DNA from: Bryoerythrophyllum caledonicum
Taxonomy: Eukaryota; Streptophyta; Bryopsida; Pottiales; Pottiaceae
Reading direction: 5' to 3'
NCBI GenBank assembly: GCA_963971425.1
Contig: OZ020517.1
Location: forward strand, 28,538,668 to 28,602,667
DNA length: 64,000 nucleotides
How positions within the stretch are numbered: the stretch's first letter is position 1; each line of letters starts with the position of its first letter. Positions 35,801-46,831 of this stretch are shown here, piece by piece. The translations under genes and the position numbers were made by a program. A model generated the notes under the pieces. That model made no database searches and had not been told where the DNA came from. It was given only the letters and a program-made list of their open reading frames with translations.

Positions 35801-35957
35801 GGGTGGGAGGCCGACCTCCTCGGATTTCCCCTTTCACTTTCTACTTTTAGCAATCCACTCCTCTGGGTTTTCATGACACGTGTGACTCAGTGAAAAGTCA
35901 CGTTGCAGAAAGTTAACTTCTGCACTGAGCGGTTCCGCATTCAAGCGTTTCTCAATC
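32879..35957 (-). repeat. E3 right arm of the giant inverted repeat (3.08 kb)
   Basis: Mirror of 24248-27337, including the hairpin MITE (about 33250-33738) and the kinesin-like fragment (about 34482-34571, minus). One open stretch at 35629-35756 (plus), read through a TGA, gives TYSVGITDVDKPEAFDASRE and RIGAGPAIQVQSIPIR. It looks like protein but I do not recognise it. A donor-like GGTAACT follows. Confidence 0.8.
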
Positions 35958-36076
35958 ATGAAGATATCGAGTGTCGTTACTTCGAACTCTGAGGCTATCA
36001 ACCGTCTCCACTGGTTCTCCAACTTGGTGGGTAATTGAGGTTTTTTTCCCGGTTTGGAGCTTGACCCGTTGACCAA
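35834..36076 (-). CDS. Unrecognised exon-like ORF crossing the outer end of E3
   Basis: An 80-codon frame encodes a charged, globular-looking peptide (KLENQWRRLIASEFEVTTLD, then IFMIEKRLNAEPLSAEV). Its left-arm counterpart at 24250-24390 is broken by stops and indels. So the right outer end may be the native source sequence, with the left arm a decayed copy. No family was recognised and no splice partner found. Confidence 0.3.
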   Translation of the reverse strand: MVNGSSSKPGKKPQLPTKLENQWRRLIASEFEVTTLDIFMIEKRLNAEPLSAEVNFLQRDFSLSHTCHENPEEWIAKSRK

Positions 36077-36079
36077 CCT

Positions 36080-36731
36080 GGCCGAGGGGCCTCCGGGCGG
36101 GCCTCTGCATGGAGCTCTACCGGCCGGGCAGCGGCCCTGGAGCTCAACATTTGTAGATCGTGATTGGTTCTTCTGTCCGCGCTTTTACTTTTAACCCGGA
36201 GCGAACGTAGAGATTTCCTTGGCTGATTTCTTACTACTGTAATTCATCGATTGGTATCGTATGCGCAGCGCGTAATCAGGCTCCATAGTTTCATATTGAC
36301 ACTGATACTTGGACGTTGATGGCTTATTTGATCTCGTTGGTGCAAGGAAGTTCATACATGCTCGAGAGAACATGTTGATACAACGGAGGGTCCGACCAGT
36401 TGATAAAATGGTGGTACAACATGTTGATACAACACGGTTTGACATATATTTCTTCTTGTTTCCCCTGCAAATAATAATATTACTATTTATGTCTGGATTG
36501 AGCATGGAAAGATTTTCGTGTGCTTTAAAGAATGCTGCTGACTGATTAAAATTGAAATCATCAATTTTTTTATCGTATTAAAGGTAATCCTCATTTCCTT
36601 ATGCGGTCATAACAAATAATAGACTATGAATTTTTTTGATAATTGAGTCATGTGTTCATAATGGTTACTCCTCTTTAATTCTTCCTCGACATGTTGATAC
36701 GCGTTTGCAGGACCGAAAATTGGAGGATAAG
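36080..36731. other. No recognisable gene
   Basis: A GC-rich patch (36060-36150) is followed by AT-rich DNA. The phrase ACATGTTGATACAAC occurs twice, at about 36370 and 36419. Confidence 0.5.
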
Positions 36732-36734
36732 TAA

Positions 36735-37087
36735 GAGCATGTCCACCGCATGCCCCAAGTACCACGCAATCAGGTTCGGCGAGAGGATCCGCTCCTCAAC
36801 ATACCCCACCCCAAACAATATCCATCACTCAAAATATGGAGTGCCTCCAAATGCTTGTGATTTCACACAACTTTGGCGTGTGAATTTCGGGGACGCCATT
36901 CAACAACAGCAAATGGCCAATTAGGAGCAAATGGTCGGACGAATAGGAAAGTTGCCCAAAATCAAGGGGTTCACATGGAGAGGATGCACTAGGGTACCTG
37001 CCACAATCCGCATGCATGTGCCACCAAATGGCCCACCACTACTTCAATTTGTTGTGCCCTACATAGGGAAGAGCGGTGGACATGCTC
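36735..37087. mobile_element. Tourist-like (PIF/Harbinger) MITE, 353 bp
   Basis: Terminal inverted repeats GAGCATGTCCACCGC and GCGGTGGACATGCTC flank the element. The TSD is TAA at 36732-36734 and 37088-37090, the TWA target of PIF/Harbinger elements. The ORFs inside are not conserved transposase. Confidence 0.85.
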
Positions 37088-37090
37088 TAA

Positions 37091-37329
37091 GAGCACCGTT
37101 TCATCTCCCGAGTCCCGACCTAATGGAAGTTTAGAGCCGATGGGGCAAGCTCTAGCCACACTCTCAAGAGCGTGAAACAAGATTGTCATATTGGGTGGAC
37201 AACCGGTTCGCCCGTCCAATACAGTCAACATAGAGTTGACTTACTGGCAAGGTAAAAAACAGGCGACGTGGCGACCACATTGGCACCACATCGCTACCAC
37301 ATAGGACGAGGACCCTAATTAGTAAAGGC
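37091..37329. other. No recognisable gene
   Basis: Repeated GGCGACGTGGCGACCACAT-like words near 37262-37300. Nothing else seen. Confidence 0.4.
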
Positions 37330-37374
37330 CCAAATTTAAAGAAAGGGGCAAGTAGTCACTGGAAGTCTCCGCGA

Positions 37375-37560
37375 GTCCGCCCTTGCCCTGTATGGATGCG
37401 GACGTCATTGCCTTTGTTCGGGCAGAGGTAGGGACGTCCTTGCCCTAACCGGTATAGGCGGAGACGTCATCGCCCTTGCCCGGGCTGGACTATGACGTCT
37501 CTGTCCCAGTCCGGGTTACCCGGGAGGGTGGGGACGTTCCTACCCTTGCTTGGACGAAGA
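37375..37560. repeat. GC-rich degenerate tandem repeat
   Basis: Units of roughly 40-57 bp contain GGACGTC(A/C)TTGCC and CCGGG words (at about 37400, 37430, 37465 and 37490). Moderately diverged, with no coding evidence. Confidence 0.55.
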
Positions 37561-37674
37561 AGCCAAGCAAAGCGGAGGTCGGGACAGTGCATTGACCTCA
37601 TCAAATTACACAATGCTCAAGTGATACAATTCCTAAGAAAGAAAGACGAAATGATGTATAAGATATTAATATAG

Positions 37675-38690
37675 TATTGAAAATTGTATGTGTTGAAATT
37701 TGAACACATGAGACGTTTGGCAATTGCTAGGTACACATATTCTTCTCTTGCTAAGAAGCTAATAGCCCGATGAATATTGACTAGGTGTATTTTTGAGTGT
37801 TTGATGTAGCAAATATATATTTTTTCATTGCTATAGCACTTAGCGTGCCACGTATTTTCCTAATTTTGTACTATGTGACGCATATGTAATAAATATTGAT
37901 TGAAGTGTCTATTTTGCCCCATATTGGATGTGTGATTTAGGAACTACTTATGCTTCATAAGAATTTATGTATGTAAACGGAATATGATGGTATGATCTCA
38001 ATTTTTATTATGGTGGGACATTCTTTTCACAGAATCGGTTGTTATTTATTGAAAGTCAGCCTAAGATATTTCTTAGTGAAGAAAACTCTACGTGCATGGC
38101 ATGAAATGTGTGAATTTTTTTTTGTGATTTGAATGATATATTTAAGTGCACACAAGAAATACATATAGAGATCTTCAAAGAAAGAAACGTTATTTACATG
38201 TAGAAATGAAATAAAGGACCATACAAATGTCTACCACAATTTCCAACGGTAAATAACACAATTATTATCTTCCTTTTTTATTTAGTGGGAAACGTATGTA
38301 GTCTCTGTTTATTAGGATTTCATACATTTCCTTTTTATTGGTACTTATATATGTGGTCTACTTGAAACATAGAAAAGTAATTTTTACGCCAATGTTACAT
38401 GATTTCCATTTTAGTCTTAGTTCTCAAATACGTGGAATAATTTCTAAATTTTTGGAGCCTTTTCAAATCTCTTCCTATTTTCCTTGTTAACATTGCATTC
38501 ATATGTAGTGACTAGATGGACCCAAAAACACATAGAGAGATAATAGAGATGTTTATTATTTGAGAGCTTGCCATCAAAGGACAAAACTCATACTTTCCAT
38601 TTGAACTTCCTTCCTAGATCATGGAAAAGTCAGAATCGGTGCGTTATTTGAGGTACGTTGCGATCTTATCAGAACCAAAAATAAGGGCAA
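37675..38690. other. AT-rich, no recognisable gene
   Basis: No ORF above 60 codons and no clear repeat ends. Confidence 0.55.
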
Positions 38691-38699
38691 CATGTATTT

Positions 38700-39572
38700 A
38701 ATGGTCTCCTCGGCCCATGGAGAGGAGGAGTGTCTCGGCCAAAGGCCCAATGCACCTTAAATGTATAGATCTTATACTACCACTTAGTGGCATCTGATGC
38801 ATCTTGTAAGTGGCTTCTCAAGCAACTTGCAAGTACATGTATATCAACTTATACTACAAAAAAACAGAGTGTTTAGCACCGTTTTGAAAAAATCCTAAGC
38901 AACGCCCAGGGGCTTGCTTTTTAAAGAAGCAACAACTGTAGAGTGGTTTTATGTACAAAGCAATCCTTCAGGTGGTGCTTAGGAATTTTCAAAACGTTGT
39001 TAAACATCATGTTTTCTTGTAGTGTTATGGCCACCCACTTGTCCTTGTTTATCCCATGCAAGACATGTGGGTTTGTTCTATCTCTTTGACCTTGCGCCAT
39101 ACGTGTACCTCTCAAGTTCTTTTTTCCTCTCTTATTTTTCTCCCCATTTACTTTCCCTTTTAAATCTACCTCAAAAACTATTTACAGTGCCATAATAACT
39201 ACGAGCAACTCTTAACTCCAAAGCTCCCACTTTGCAAGTAGTTACCATCTTACAATCCCATCGCCATAGCTAACCTTTGATGTCGCTCTATCGCAAGTAA
39301 CTTTGTCAACACATCGGCCACCGTGTCTTCCATTGGGCAATACTTCAAGCTAATCTTGCCCCTCTCTAACTTCTTGCGAATGAAGTGATGTTGCACATCA
39401 ATGTGCTTCATACGTGAGTAATGTGTGGGGTTCTTTGCAAGGGCTATGCACCCTTGATAGTCACATATGATGGTAGTTTCTTCTTTTTGAACAAACCCCA
39501 CATGATACATCCGCCAAGAGCTTGCAAAGCCAAATTGCCTAGGCTTCGTACTTTGGCTAGTTGCATAGTACT
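38700..39572 (-). mobile_element. Ty1/copia element, 3' fragment: RNase H end and LTR
   Basis: On the minus strand, 39510-39250 encodes the copia RNase H C-terminus with its typical order: IALAKNPTHYSRMKHIDVQH, then HFIRKKLERGKI and VADVLTKLL. The conserved DNQ aspartate region reads CDYQGC, an Asn-to-Tyr change. The LTR follows to about 38700, and it is an inverted copy of the LTR that begins at 39573. Upstream pol is missing because a second copia of the same family begins at 39573 in the opposite direction. Not functional. Confidence 0.8.
38852..39024. mobile_element. CACTA-type MITE, 173 bp, inside a copia LTR
   Basis: Ends TACTACAAAAAAACA (one change from CACTACAA) and TGTTTTCTTGTAGTG. 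TSD TTA at 38849-38851 and 39025-39027. The related LTR in the opposite copia has the empty site: AACTTATTGCCACCC at about 39764 (reverse complement) lacks the insertion. The interior is a near-continuous hairpin (GTTTAGCACCGTTTTGAAAA against TTTTCAAAACGTTGTTAAAC). Confidence 0.85.
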
Positions 39573-40330
39573 TGTTGGAGTTAAGAGTTGCTCGTAGTTA
39601 TTACGGCATTGTAAATACCTATTGAGGTAGATTTTAAAGAGAAAGTAAATGGGGAGAAAAAGAAGAGAGGTGAAAGGAACTTGAGAGGAACATGTATGGC
39701 GTAAGGTTAAAGACGTAGATCAAATCCACATGTCTTGTATGGGATAAGCAAGGACAAGTGGGTGGCAATAAGTTGGCATACAAGGACTTGCAAGTTGCTT
39801 GAGAAGCCACTTGCAAGATACTCTAGACGCCACTAAGTGGTAGTATAAATAAAGGCCTTTAAAAAAATGTGACATCTTACTCCAAACATTGTTTGTACTA
39901 CCTTGTGTGTCTTTTACTCGCTAAGTTGTGCAACCATCTCTCTACTTCTTTTAACATCTATAGGTTATAGGCCCACTCATGTGAGTAGCAAGTGTAAATT
40001 TTTATTGCTAAGTTGTTTGGAAGAGGTCTTGCGCGAGTTTGAGTGTTTGAGTACACAAGGGTTGATTTTGAACTTTGGAGGTGCACAAGACGGCTTTTGG
40101 AGCTTTGATGGTGCAGAAACAAGACTTTGGAGCTTCAATATTATACAAGGAAGGCTTTGAAGCTTCGGTGGCCTTCAAAAGAGGCATTGGAGCTTTGGTG
40201 GTGTAAAAGGACTCATTTGAAGCTTAAGAGGTACAAAAGGCTTCATTTGGAGCATTAGAGGCGATTTGGAAAGGCACAAGGTCTTGCAAAAAGCGGCGGT
40301 TTTGCTCATTCAAACTTTTGAACCTTGTAA
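39573..40330 (+). mobile_element. 5' LTR and leader of a plus-strand Ty1/copia element
   Basis: It starts TGTTGGAGTTAAGAGTTGC, the TG start expected of an LTR, and matches the inverted LTR of the minus-strand copy through to about 39842. The 3' limit is unclear. From 40010 on there are degenerate units of about 35 bp (GGAGCTTTGGTGGTG type). No clear methionine-tRNA primer-binding site was seen. Confidence 0.6.
39844..39851 (+). promoter_or_regulatory. Likely LTR TATA box
   Basis: TATAAATA lies about 270 bp into the plus-strand LTR, a usual place for an LTR promoter. Confidence 0.45.
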
Positions 40331-40739
40331 GTATTCATTCATAGTGGATGTGTTTGTTTGCTCTCTTAAAGTGTTGATTTGAGTGATTGAGGTGCTTAGT
40401 TACACATTGGAGTCTACATGAAGCTCATTGAGGTCATTGAAGTCCATATTTGCGTGTATGAGCAAAAAAAAGATTAATTTATTGAATGAGGTGCAAAAGT
40501 GTACATTTGAATCTCGAAATAGACAACTTGAGAGTTTGAGTAGTACCTTTGCACATTTGAGCTTAGAAGTGACTCATTTGATTGTTCTTGCACATTAGAG
40601 CCTTAAAAGGGCTGATTTGGGTGTGTAAGGTGCTTAGTTATTCATTTGAGAGTCTAAAAGGGATTCAATTGAGTGATTTAGGTGTGTTACTACACATTAG
40701 GAGCTTAGAAAGGCCAATCTTGGCCATTTGAGTGTCATC

Positions 40740-42190
40740 ATGGCCACATTCGACAATGAGAGTGTTAGGGTCATTGACAAGTTCAAGGAGGACAAGTTCA
40801 ACCTTTGGAAGTTCAAGATGAAGATGGTGTCGGAGTCCATGGACCTTTAGAAGATTGTTCAGGACTCCGAAGAACCTCTATCTAAAGGCAATGATCTAAA
40901 AGTAATAAAGGACTACAATCGGCATATGAAAAAAGCCATTTCCGTCATTGGATTCAATTTGGTGGACAACCAACTTGCCCACATGAAGAGTTGCAAAGGA
41001 CCAACCGAAGCATAGAAGATTTTGTGCAACATCCACAAAACAAAGACCTTGTCCAACATCCTCTTCATTTGTCGCAAGTTCTTCACAATCAAGATGCAAG
41101 AAGGTGATGCTTTGTTGACCCACAACATCCAAGTGAAGGCACTTGTAGATCAACTCAATTGCTTGAAAGTACCCGTCAAAGATGAAGATGTGGTGATGAC
41201 GTTGCTTGAGAGATTGCCGCCTTCATTTGAGCACTCGATCACCGCCTTGGAGACGTTGCATATGAAGGACCTCACCATGGAGTTTGTGGTTGCACAGATG
41301 ATGCACGAAGTGTGTAAACGCAATGAGAAGGAGGCGCATGGCGATGATGCAGCCTTGGTATCTAGGCAAAGCAAGGGGTGGAGCTCATCCTGAAGTGGCG
41401 AGCCCAAGGTATGCTAGAATTGTGGCAAACTGGGCCATTTTGCACAAAATTGCTTCAAGCTAAAGATAGGGGAGTATGACAACGCAAACCAAGCAAAGGA
41501 GAATGAAAATGCCAACCATGTCAAAGAGGATAACGACTATGCATTTGCAGCTCAAGATTGACCTCATTCCAAGTCCATTTGAAAGTGGATTTTGGATCCG
41601 GGCGCCACAAAACACATGACACTTCATAGGATGGCATTTCATATGTATGACATAATTCCATCTCGCAACGTGCATTTGGGTGATGATAGTGTTGTCGATG
41701 CCATTAGAGTGGGTGCCATTGTTGTCAAAGTGCTCGTGAGGTGGCGTTCGAAGAGGATCACAATTAAGGATGTCCTCCATGTGCCCAAGTTGCAAGCAAG
41801 CTTGCTCTCGGTGAGCAAGCTTGAGCCAAGCGATATAAAGGTGTAATTCAATGTGGACGGGTGTTCAATGAAAGCACCAAATGGAGATGTACTTGCGGTG
41901 GCACCTTGTGAAGACAACTTGTACCAAGTAGCCTTCACCAAGGTACATGAGGCGGATGCGGCCAAATTGACACAATCATCAAGCAAGAATGGCGCCAAGG
42001 AGCTTTGGCATCGCCAACATGGTCATTTGAACGTGAGAAGTGTGCATTTGCTTTAAATCATGGTAAATGGCATGATCCTTGGCAAAGATGAGTCATCGAT
42101 GCCATTTTGTGAAAGATGTGTACAAGGCAAGCAATACAGGGCACCATTTCCAAAGGATGGAGGGACTCGTGCCACCAAGAACTTAACTGT
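40740..42190 (+). pseudogene. Ty1/copia gag plus start of pol (zinc knuckle, protease, pre-integrase), truncated
   Basis: From ATG 40740 the copia gag order is clear: FKEDKFNLWKFKMKM; KTKTLSNILFI; LLERLPPSFEHSITALETLH; zinc knuckle CxNCGKLGHFAQNC at about 41418-41460; protease-like WILDPGATKHMT near 41590 (the catalytic DSG/DTG is DPG here); and pre-integrase LWHRQHGHLNV near 42005 with C-x2-C. It ends abruptly near 42190, before the integrase core, so RT and RNase H are missing. At least eight in-frame stops occur, mostly where Trp or Arg codons are expected, implying single G-to-A or C-to-T changes. It is a dead relic. Confidence 0.88.
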
Positions 42191-43105
42191 GTGAGCGGTC
42201 AGAGAGCAGTCGGCGTGAGCGGTGAGCAGTGAGCAAAGAAATCTCTTCAGATTTTTAATTCTATTTTTCGAAATTAAAAACCATCGGAGCCTAAAGTCGT
42301 GGAAGTATATGAAGTACAACAATTGATTTTTGTCTTGTAATCCTATAAGCGTGGGATGATATTTACGTTATTAAGGAAGTATAGATATTCGTTGTGGAGT
42401 ATAAAATCCTATTGGCGTAGACGCAACGTCATTAAAGATTGATAGGTGCAATAAAATAGCGTTTGATAGACAAGTACATTGATGACAAGTGATAAAGGAC
42501 GCCCCATACTGTGAATAAATGTAAAAGCGTAAATGAAGACCAACCATTTTAACTTCTCTACAAATTACATCTTCTCACTGATTTGGAGTTTCAAGATGGT
42601 AAAGGATTGTCACCCCAGGTGATAAATTAGTCGTTACTATTAAGTCATATCTATACCTAGGATAAAATATATAACATAGTAAATTAATGTCCGATATCGT
42701 TGGTTAGGGATAACTAAGTCAAAGACACCAAGAGTAAAACAAATTGCTAATATTCAAGGAAAATTATGTATACGTATACAATCATTGCAAATAAAAACCT
42801 ATGTATGGGATATATACACGTCCTTAATCAAAATAGTTGTATGAGCTGTGAATACAACGTCAAGTCGGTTAATTTGAGCTCTTTGTCCCCTCTAGACGTC
42901 TAATAATTGAGTTTGTCAGAGTAGAATATCATTTTCATCAACTAACTTCCTTCACATGTAAGGGTGAGTTTCCATGTAAGCTCCGACCCTATATGTTAAT
43001 TGTAGCTTCCCAATCCAACCCGACAGAGATTCAAGAATAGAAAGCCACCAAGTCCCTTCCATGTAGGTCCCTTACATCTAATCGGGGAAGGTTGAACACC
43101 TATGA
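42191..43105. other. No recognisable gene
   Basis: A short run of GAGCGGTGAGCAGTGAGC words lies at 42190-42235, followed by AT-rich sequence with no support for coding. Confidence 0.5.
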
Positions 43106-43960
43106 CCCCTAAAGGACAATTCGTTCCTACAAGGGACAAATAATTTTTGGGCATGTTTCTAAAAATCCATTTTTTGAAGATAACTTCTTAAAGTGTTTAC
43201 TGCAAATAGAAATACTTGTTGTCTTAGCCGGGAATTTTTCTTTCTTTTTTGGACATACATGGAAAATGTTATGGTGCTTCAAACATAAAAGCTCAACTCT
43301 TTTGCCACTTGGGTAGGGTACTATAAAAATGAATAGTATTGTTGTAGAGTTGACAATTGCACTTTTTTTAGGCGGGTAGTTTTGAAGGAAAGTTCTTGGC
43401 TACCTTCATTGTTTTCACTTTAAAAAAGCATAGAAATTAAGGATTTTACTTTTTAAATATTTTTCTATTGTTAAAATAGGTCATATTAATTCTATTTGCG
43501 GTTTGATTTTAGATCCAACAATTATTTTTCTATTTAAAAAATAAAATTGCTTCCTTGAGTAGAGAGCCATTTTCTATACCCCTAGTCGTTGCAGGTTCAT
43601 TTTTCTTTTTGTAAACACCTCCATTACTTGTGAATTTTGGCGTGCAATGACCTAACTTATGGTAGAATATAGATCCATTGAGTTTATGCAATGTGTAATG
43701 GAGAAATATGCCACTATCTTGAGTCAAAGTACGTTGAATCTGTCCGGGCACAGTAAACAATTTTGCACTTTTGAAATGCATATATCTTTCAATCCATACA
43801 GTCAAAGTTTACAAAAATTTAAGGTGTCTTCTCGTGTTAGTTAACTTTAAGATCCAACAGTTGAAAATAGTAATTTTTTGGGATAAGTCTAATAATATCT
43901 CATCTCAAAGTGGCAATTTTGGAGTGGTTTTGGTGAAGCACAAGGCTCGGTCCTTTAGGG
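43106..43960. mobile_element. MITE with TTAA-type target (member 6)
   Basis: Left end CCCCTAAAGGACAATTCG after ATGA. Right end GGTCCTTTAGGG followed by ATTAA. TIRs and length fit the family; both target copies have mutated. Confidence 0.65.
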
Positions 43961-44649
43961 ATTAAGTCACCTTTACAGAATCTAACCTAAGAGAGATGGG
44001 AAATATAAAAAGAGGTTGGGCTTTCCAAGGGGGGCTGGAACGGATCTCTTTAATCCTTAAATGTCAAAAGATGCCACTAGTGGCTACAATATTCTACATG
44101 TATAATGTTGTATTTGAACATGATAAGATTAGCATATTGAAATGACTTCCAAATGAAAGATGTTAGTTGAAATTTTTTTGATCTATAGGTGTAAGTCTTG
44201 CTAAACTTCAATACATTTTTTGTATCCTACAGAGTAAAATACATGTCCGCATGTACGGTTCCCGACTGACGTTTCAAGGTTAAACCATATAAACGGATGG
44301 CAACAAAAGGATGGTGTGGATAAAACCTGGCCCCTATTTTTATGTTGGAAGGAGGCCCTATTTAGACCAAGGTGGGTTCTGATGTGGATAATTTGCGGCG
44401 CTAGCGCCAAATTTGGCCAATAAATACTCAAAAAAGCTCCTGGACCCCTAGATAGAAAAATCTAGAAGAAAGAGGCCTACCCTTGGCCCACCCTCCATGA
44501 CATCCATCTACATGAAATAAAGAGATTCAACTGGCAGCTCCATCATTTTCTCAAACACCCAACTTACTAATACTAGTCCTCATTATGGGTGAGCATGGAA
44601 GTGACCCAACCCCGTCAGAGATGACGGATCGGGTGGAAAGGGGCTCTAA
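43961..44649. other. Degenerate repeat DNA with one orphan MITE end
   Basis: TTAATCCTTAAATGTC at about 44050 looks like a left end of the TTAA family, without a partner. The stretch around 44090-44190 is similar to 62065-62150 (both contain TTTGAACATGATAA and CAAATGAAAGATGTT). Confidence 0.45.
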
Positions 44650-44991
44650 GGGCCAGTTTACATTACGGTGGAGAAGTCCACCGGTCATGAATTCTAATGG
44701 AATTCTGAAATTTAATTGGCCAAGAGTGACGCTCTTCTCCGATGGGGGTTTACACTACGGCCAAGAGTCCTCCGGTGGAGAACTTTGTGCATGGATAAAA
44801 AAATGATATGGCTGCCAATGTGGTGACACTTTTTGGAGGGGAGGTTCTCCGGAGGTCAAGTTTCTTGGGCGAGCTCAAAGCCTCGGACAAGAAAAATGGC
44901 CTTGCACATCGTCCCTTGCCTCAAATAACCATATCTTGGGCTGAAATTCTTGACCGACCGGTGCACTTTTTCATCTTAGTGTAAACTGGCC
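44650..44991. mobile_element. Tourist-like (PIF/Harbinger) MITE, 342 bp
   Basis: TIRs GGGCCAGTTTACA and TGTAAACTGGCC. TSD TAA at 44647-44649 and 44992-44994. The terminus resembles Tourist-type GGGCC(T/A)GTTT ends. The ORF from 44585 runs into it and is not a real gene. Confidence 0.82.
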
Positions 44992-45000
44992 TAAGTAGGC

Positions 45001-45441
45001 TTGGAAGTTGGGAGGGAGAATGGTTCATACCCTGGTGGTCTTGTGGTACGTGTGACGTCACCTTATTCTTCACCTGACGAGATCTCGTCAGCGAAGCAGG
45101 AGTCTTTCGGTGCTCGGAATTCTTGTCTCATGCAGTGCCAAATCATATGTTACTTGCCCAGCACCAGGACTTTGTACATACCTGACGAAATCATTTCCGT
45201 GGACATTCTCAGGCACATGGAGTGGTATGGAAGATATCTCTGCACTGCCGAGTTGCCAACCAAGTGTGTTGTAGGATTTTTCCTTGTACTAGGAATTCTG
45301 CATGTATGGGCACCTAGTGTGGCCAGGTCAAGTTCACCTAGTGTGGTCAAGTACTGTGGGATCTCTATAGATTGGTGGTACAAGCTTCTGGAGGGGCAAA
45401 CCTGGCCCCTATTTTTATTTTTGGGGACCTATTTAAAGTAA
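45001..45441 (+). CDS. Unsupported 146-codon ORF
   Basis: Open from 45001 to 45441. It has a hydrophobic stretch (VVGFFLVLGILHVWAP) but no recognised domain and no homologous context. The phrase AAACCTGGCCCCTATTTTTA inside it also occurs at 44323, which suggests repeat DNA, not a gene. Confidence 0.15.
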   Translation: MEVGRENGSYPGGLVVRVTSPYSSPDEISSAKQESFGARNSCLMQCQIICYLPSTRTLYIPDEIISVDILRHMEWYGRYLCTAELPTKCVVGFFLVLGILHVWAPSVARSSSPSVVKYCGISIDWWYKLLEGQTWPLFLFLGTYLK

Positions 45442-45606
45442 AATTGGGGCGTTCAAGGGTAATTTGTAGCTGTAGGCCTTAATTTGATCCAAAAAAATCT
45501 TAAAAGGGCCTCTAGACCCCCTAAACAGAAAAATGAGAGGGTGCCATTAAGGCGAGGGCACACCTTTCAAAAGAAGCTCGTACATATTTGGATCTTTCCA
45601 ATGTAA

Positions 45607-46831
45607 CCCTTTAATGCCGATTGAGCATAAATGGATCATTTAGGCACAAGAATCTTCATAGAAAGCGCTGTAGGCCACCTCAAAGGAAAAATAAGACCAT
45701 GACTTAGAGGTGGAGGAAAATGGGCATCTATTGAGACCATTGCCTCCACAATTTGTGCAAACATCAGCGAGCTACAGTGATTTCCGTGAAATGAGTTTGT
45801 AGATTTTTGTGCTAAAATGTATCCACTATGTATATGTCATTTTGCATGATCTAGAACACTTGTAGATCCTCACATGCCAAAAAAGCTCATTGGCCTTAAC
45901 CCCTAAAGGACCAAACGTCCCCCCGGGGTCATTTTGGATTTTGGGCATGTACCTACAATTCGAAAAAAAATCCTTTTTGATTCAACTTTTTTTTCAAGAT
46001 AGGATCTGATAAGAGCTTCGTGGAGATATTTTTTATTTATTTTTTGGATTTGTGGTTTGAAAGTTAGTACCACTTAAAGCCAAAAGTGGGACTTCGGGCA
46101 CCTCCAAAATTTTTGACAAAAGTTTCTATTGACATTGAGATTTTTCACACATGTAAAGAATATTTCCTTCTCCGGATATTTTCAAAAAAAAATTTGTCTT
46201 TAGTGTAAAAAGGCATTTTATTCCAAGTCAAACATTTTCACACATTTTCGGGCAACGGGGGAAAAAAACTTCATCTTTTCTACATAAAACCCAGAGATCT
46301 TCATATTTTTCACTTTTTTGTTTTTCAACAACAATATATGGTGAAAACCTTCTTATTGGCCGTTTGGATTATCATTTGCACACATACGTAGCTCACAAAA
46401 AAATAAAACGTGAAATGGCAATTTTTGAACCTCCACTCCTTGCACACTTGTTTTGAATATGCTACACCCCTTTGTTACCTCTAAAAATTGGTGTGTAGGG
46501 TAGCAACATCATGCTTAAGACAATGGTAAAAGATTTAGACCTTGTACAATGCAAAAATTTGATACAAAATGAAGTCAAAGACAGCTGATCTACTCAACGC
46601 AGGGATGAAAATGAACCATTGTTTTGACTTTAAACACTAAAATCTATCAATCCGTGTGGTGGATTGCAACCAAAATTTGATGGCATGTTTATATGGAAGT
46701 CTATTTTAAGATCTTACGGTTGAAAATCCAAAATTCACTTTAAAATGTGATTTTCATGTCTCTTTTTGACAGTGGCAGTTTTGGACTGGTTTTAGAGCGA
46801 ATTAGGTCGTGGTCCTTTAGGGGTTAAAGGG
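45607..46831. mobile_element. Short TTAA MITE (member 7) hosting a nested member
   Basis: Left end CCCTTTAATGCCG after GTAA (45603-45606). Right end AAAGGG (46826-46831), then TTAA. About 290 bp remain when the nested element at 45900-46823 and one TTAA copy are removed. The inner insertion used a TTAA that overlaps the terminus of this element. Confidence 0.55.
45900..46823. mobile_element. MITE with TTAA target (member 8), nested
   Basis: TTAA 45896-45899 precedes CCCCTAAAGGACCAAACG. The right end GTGGTCCTTTAGGGG ends at 46823, followed by TTAA 46824-46827. Internal blocks are shared with members 3 and 5. Both target copies are perfect, so it is among the younger copies. Confidence 0.8.

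Noticed and set aside
44050..45606. One 1.5-kb TTAA MITE between two ends
   Set aside because: Both ends point the same way (CCTTAAATG and CCCTTTAATG), so they are not a TIR pair; the second belongs to the nested element at 45607.
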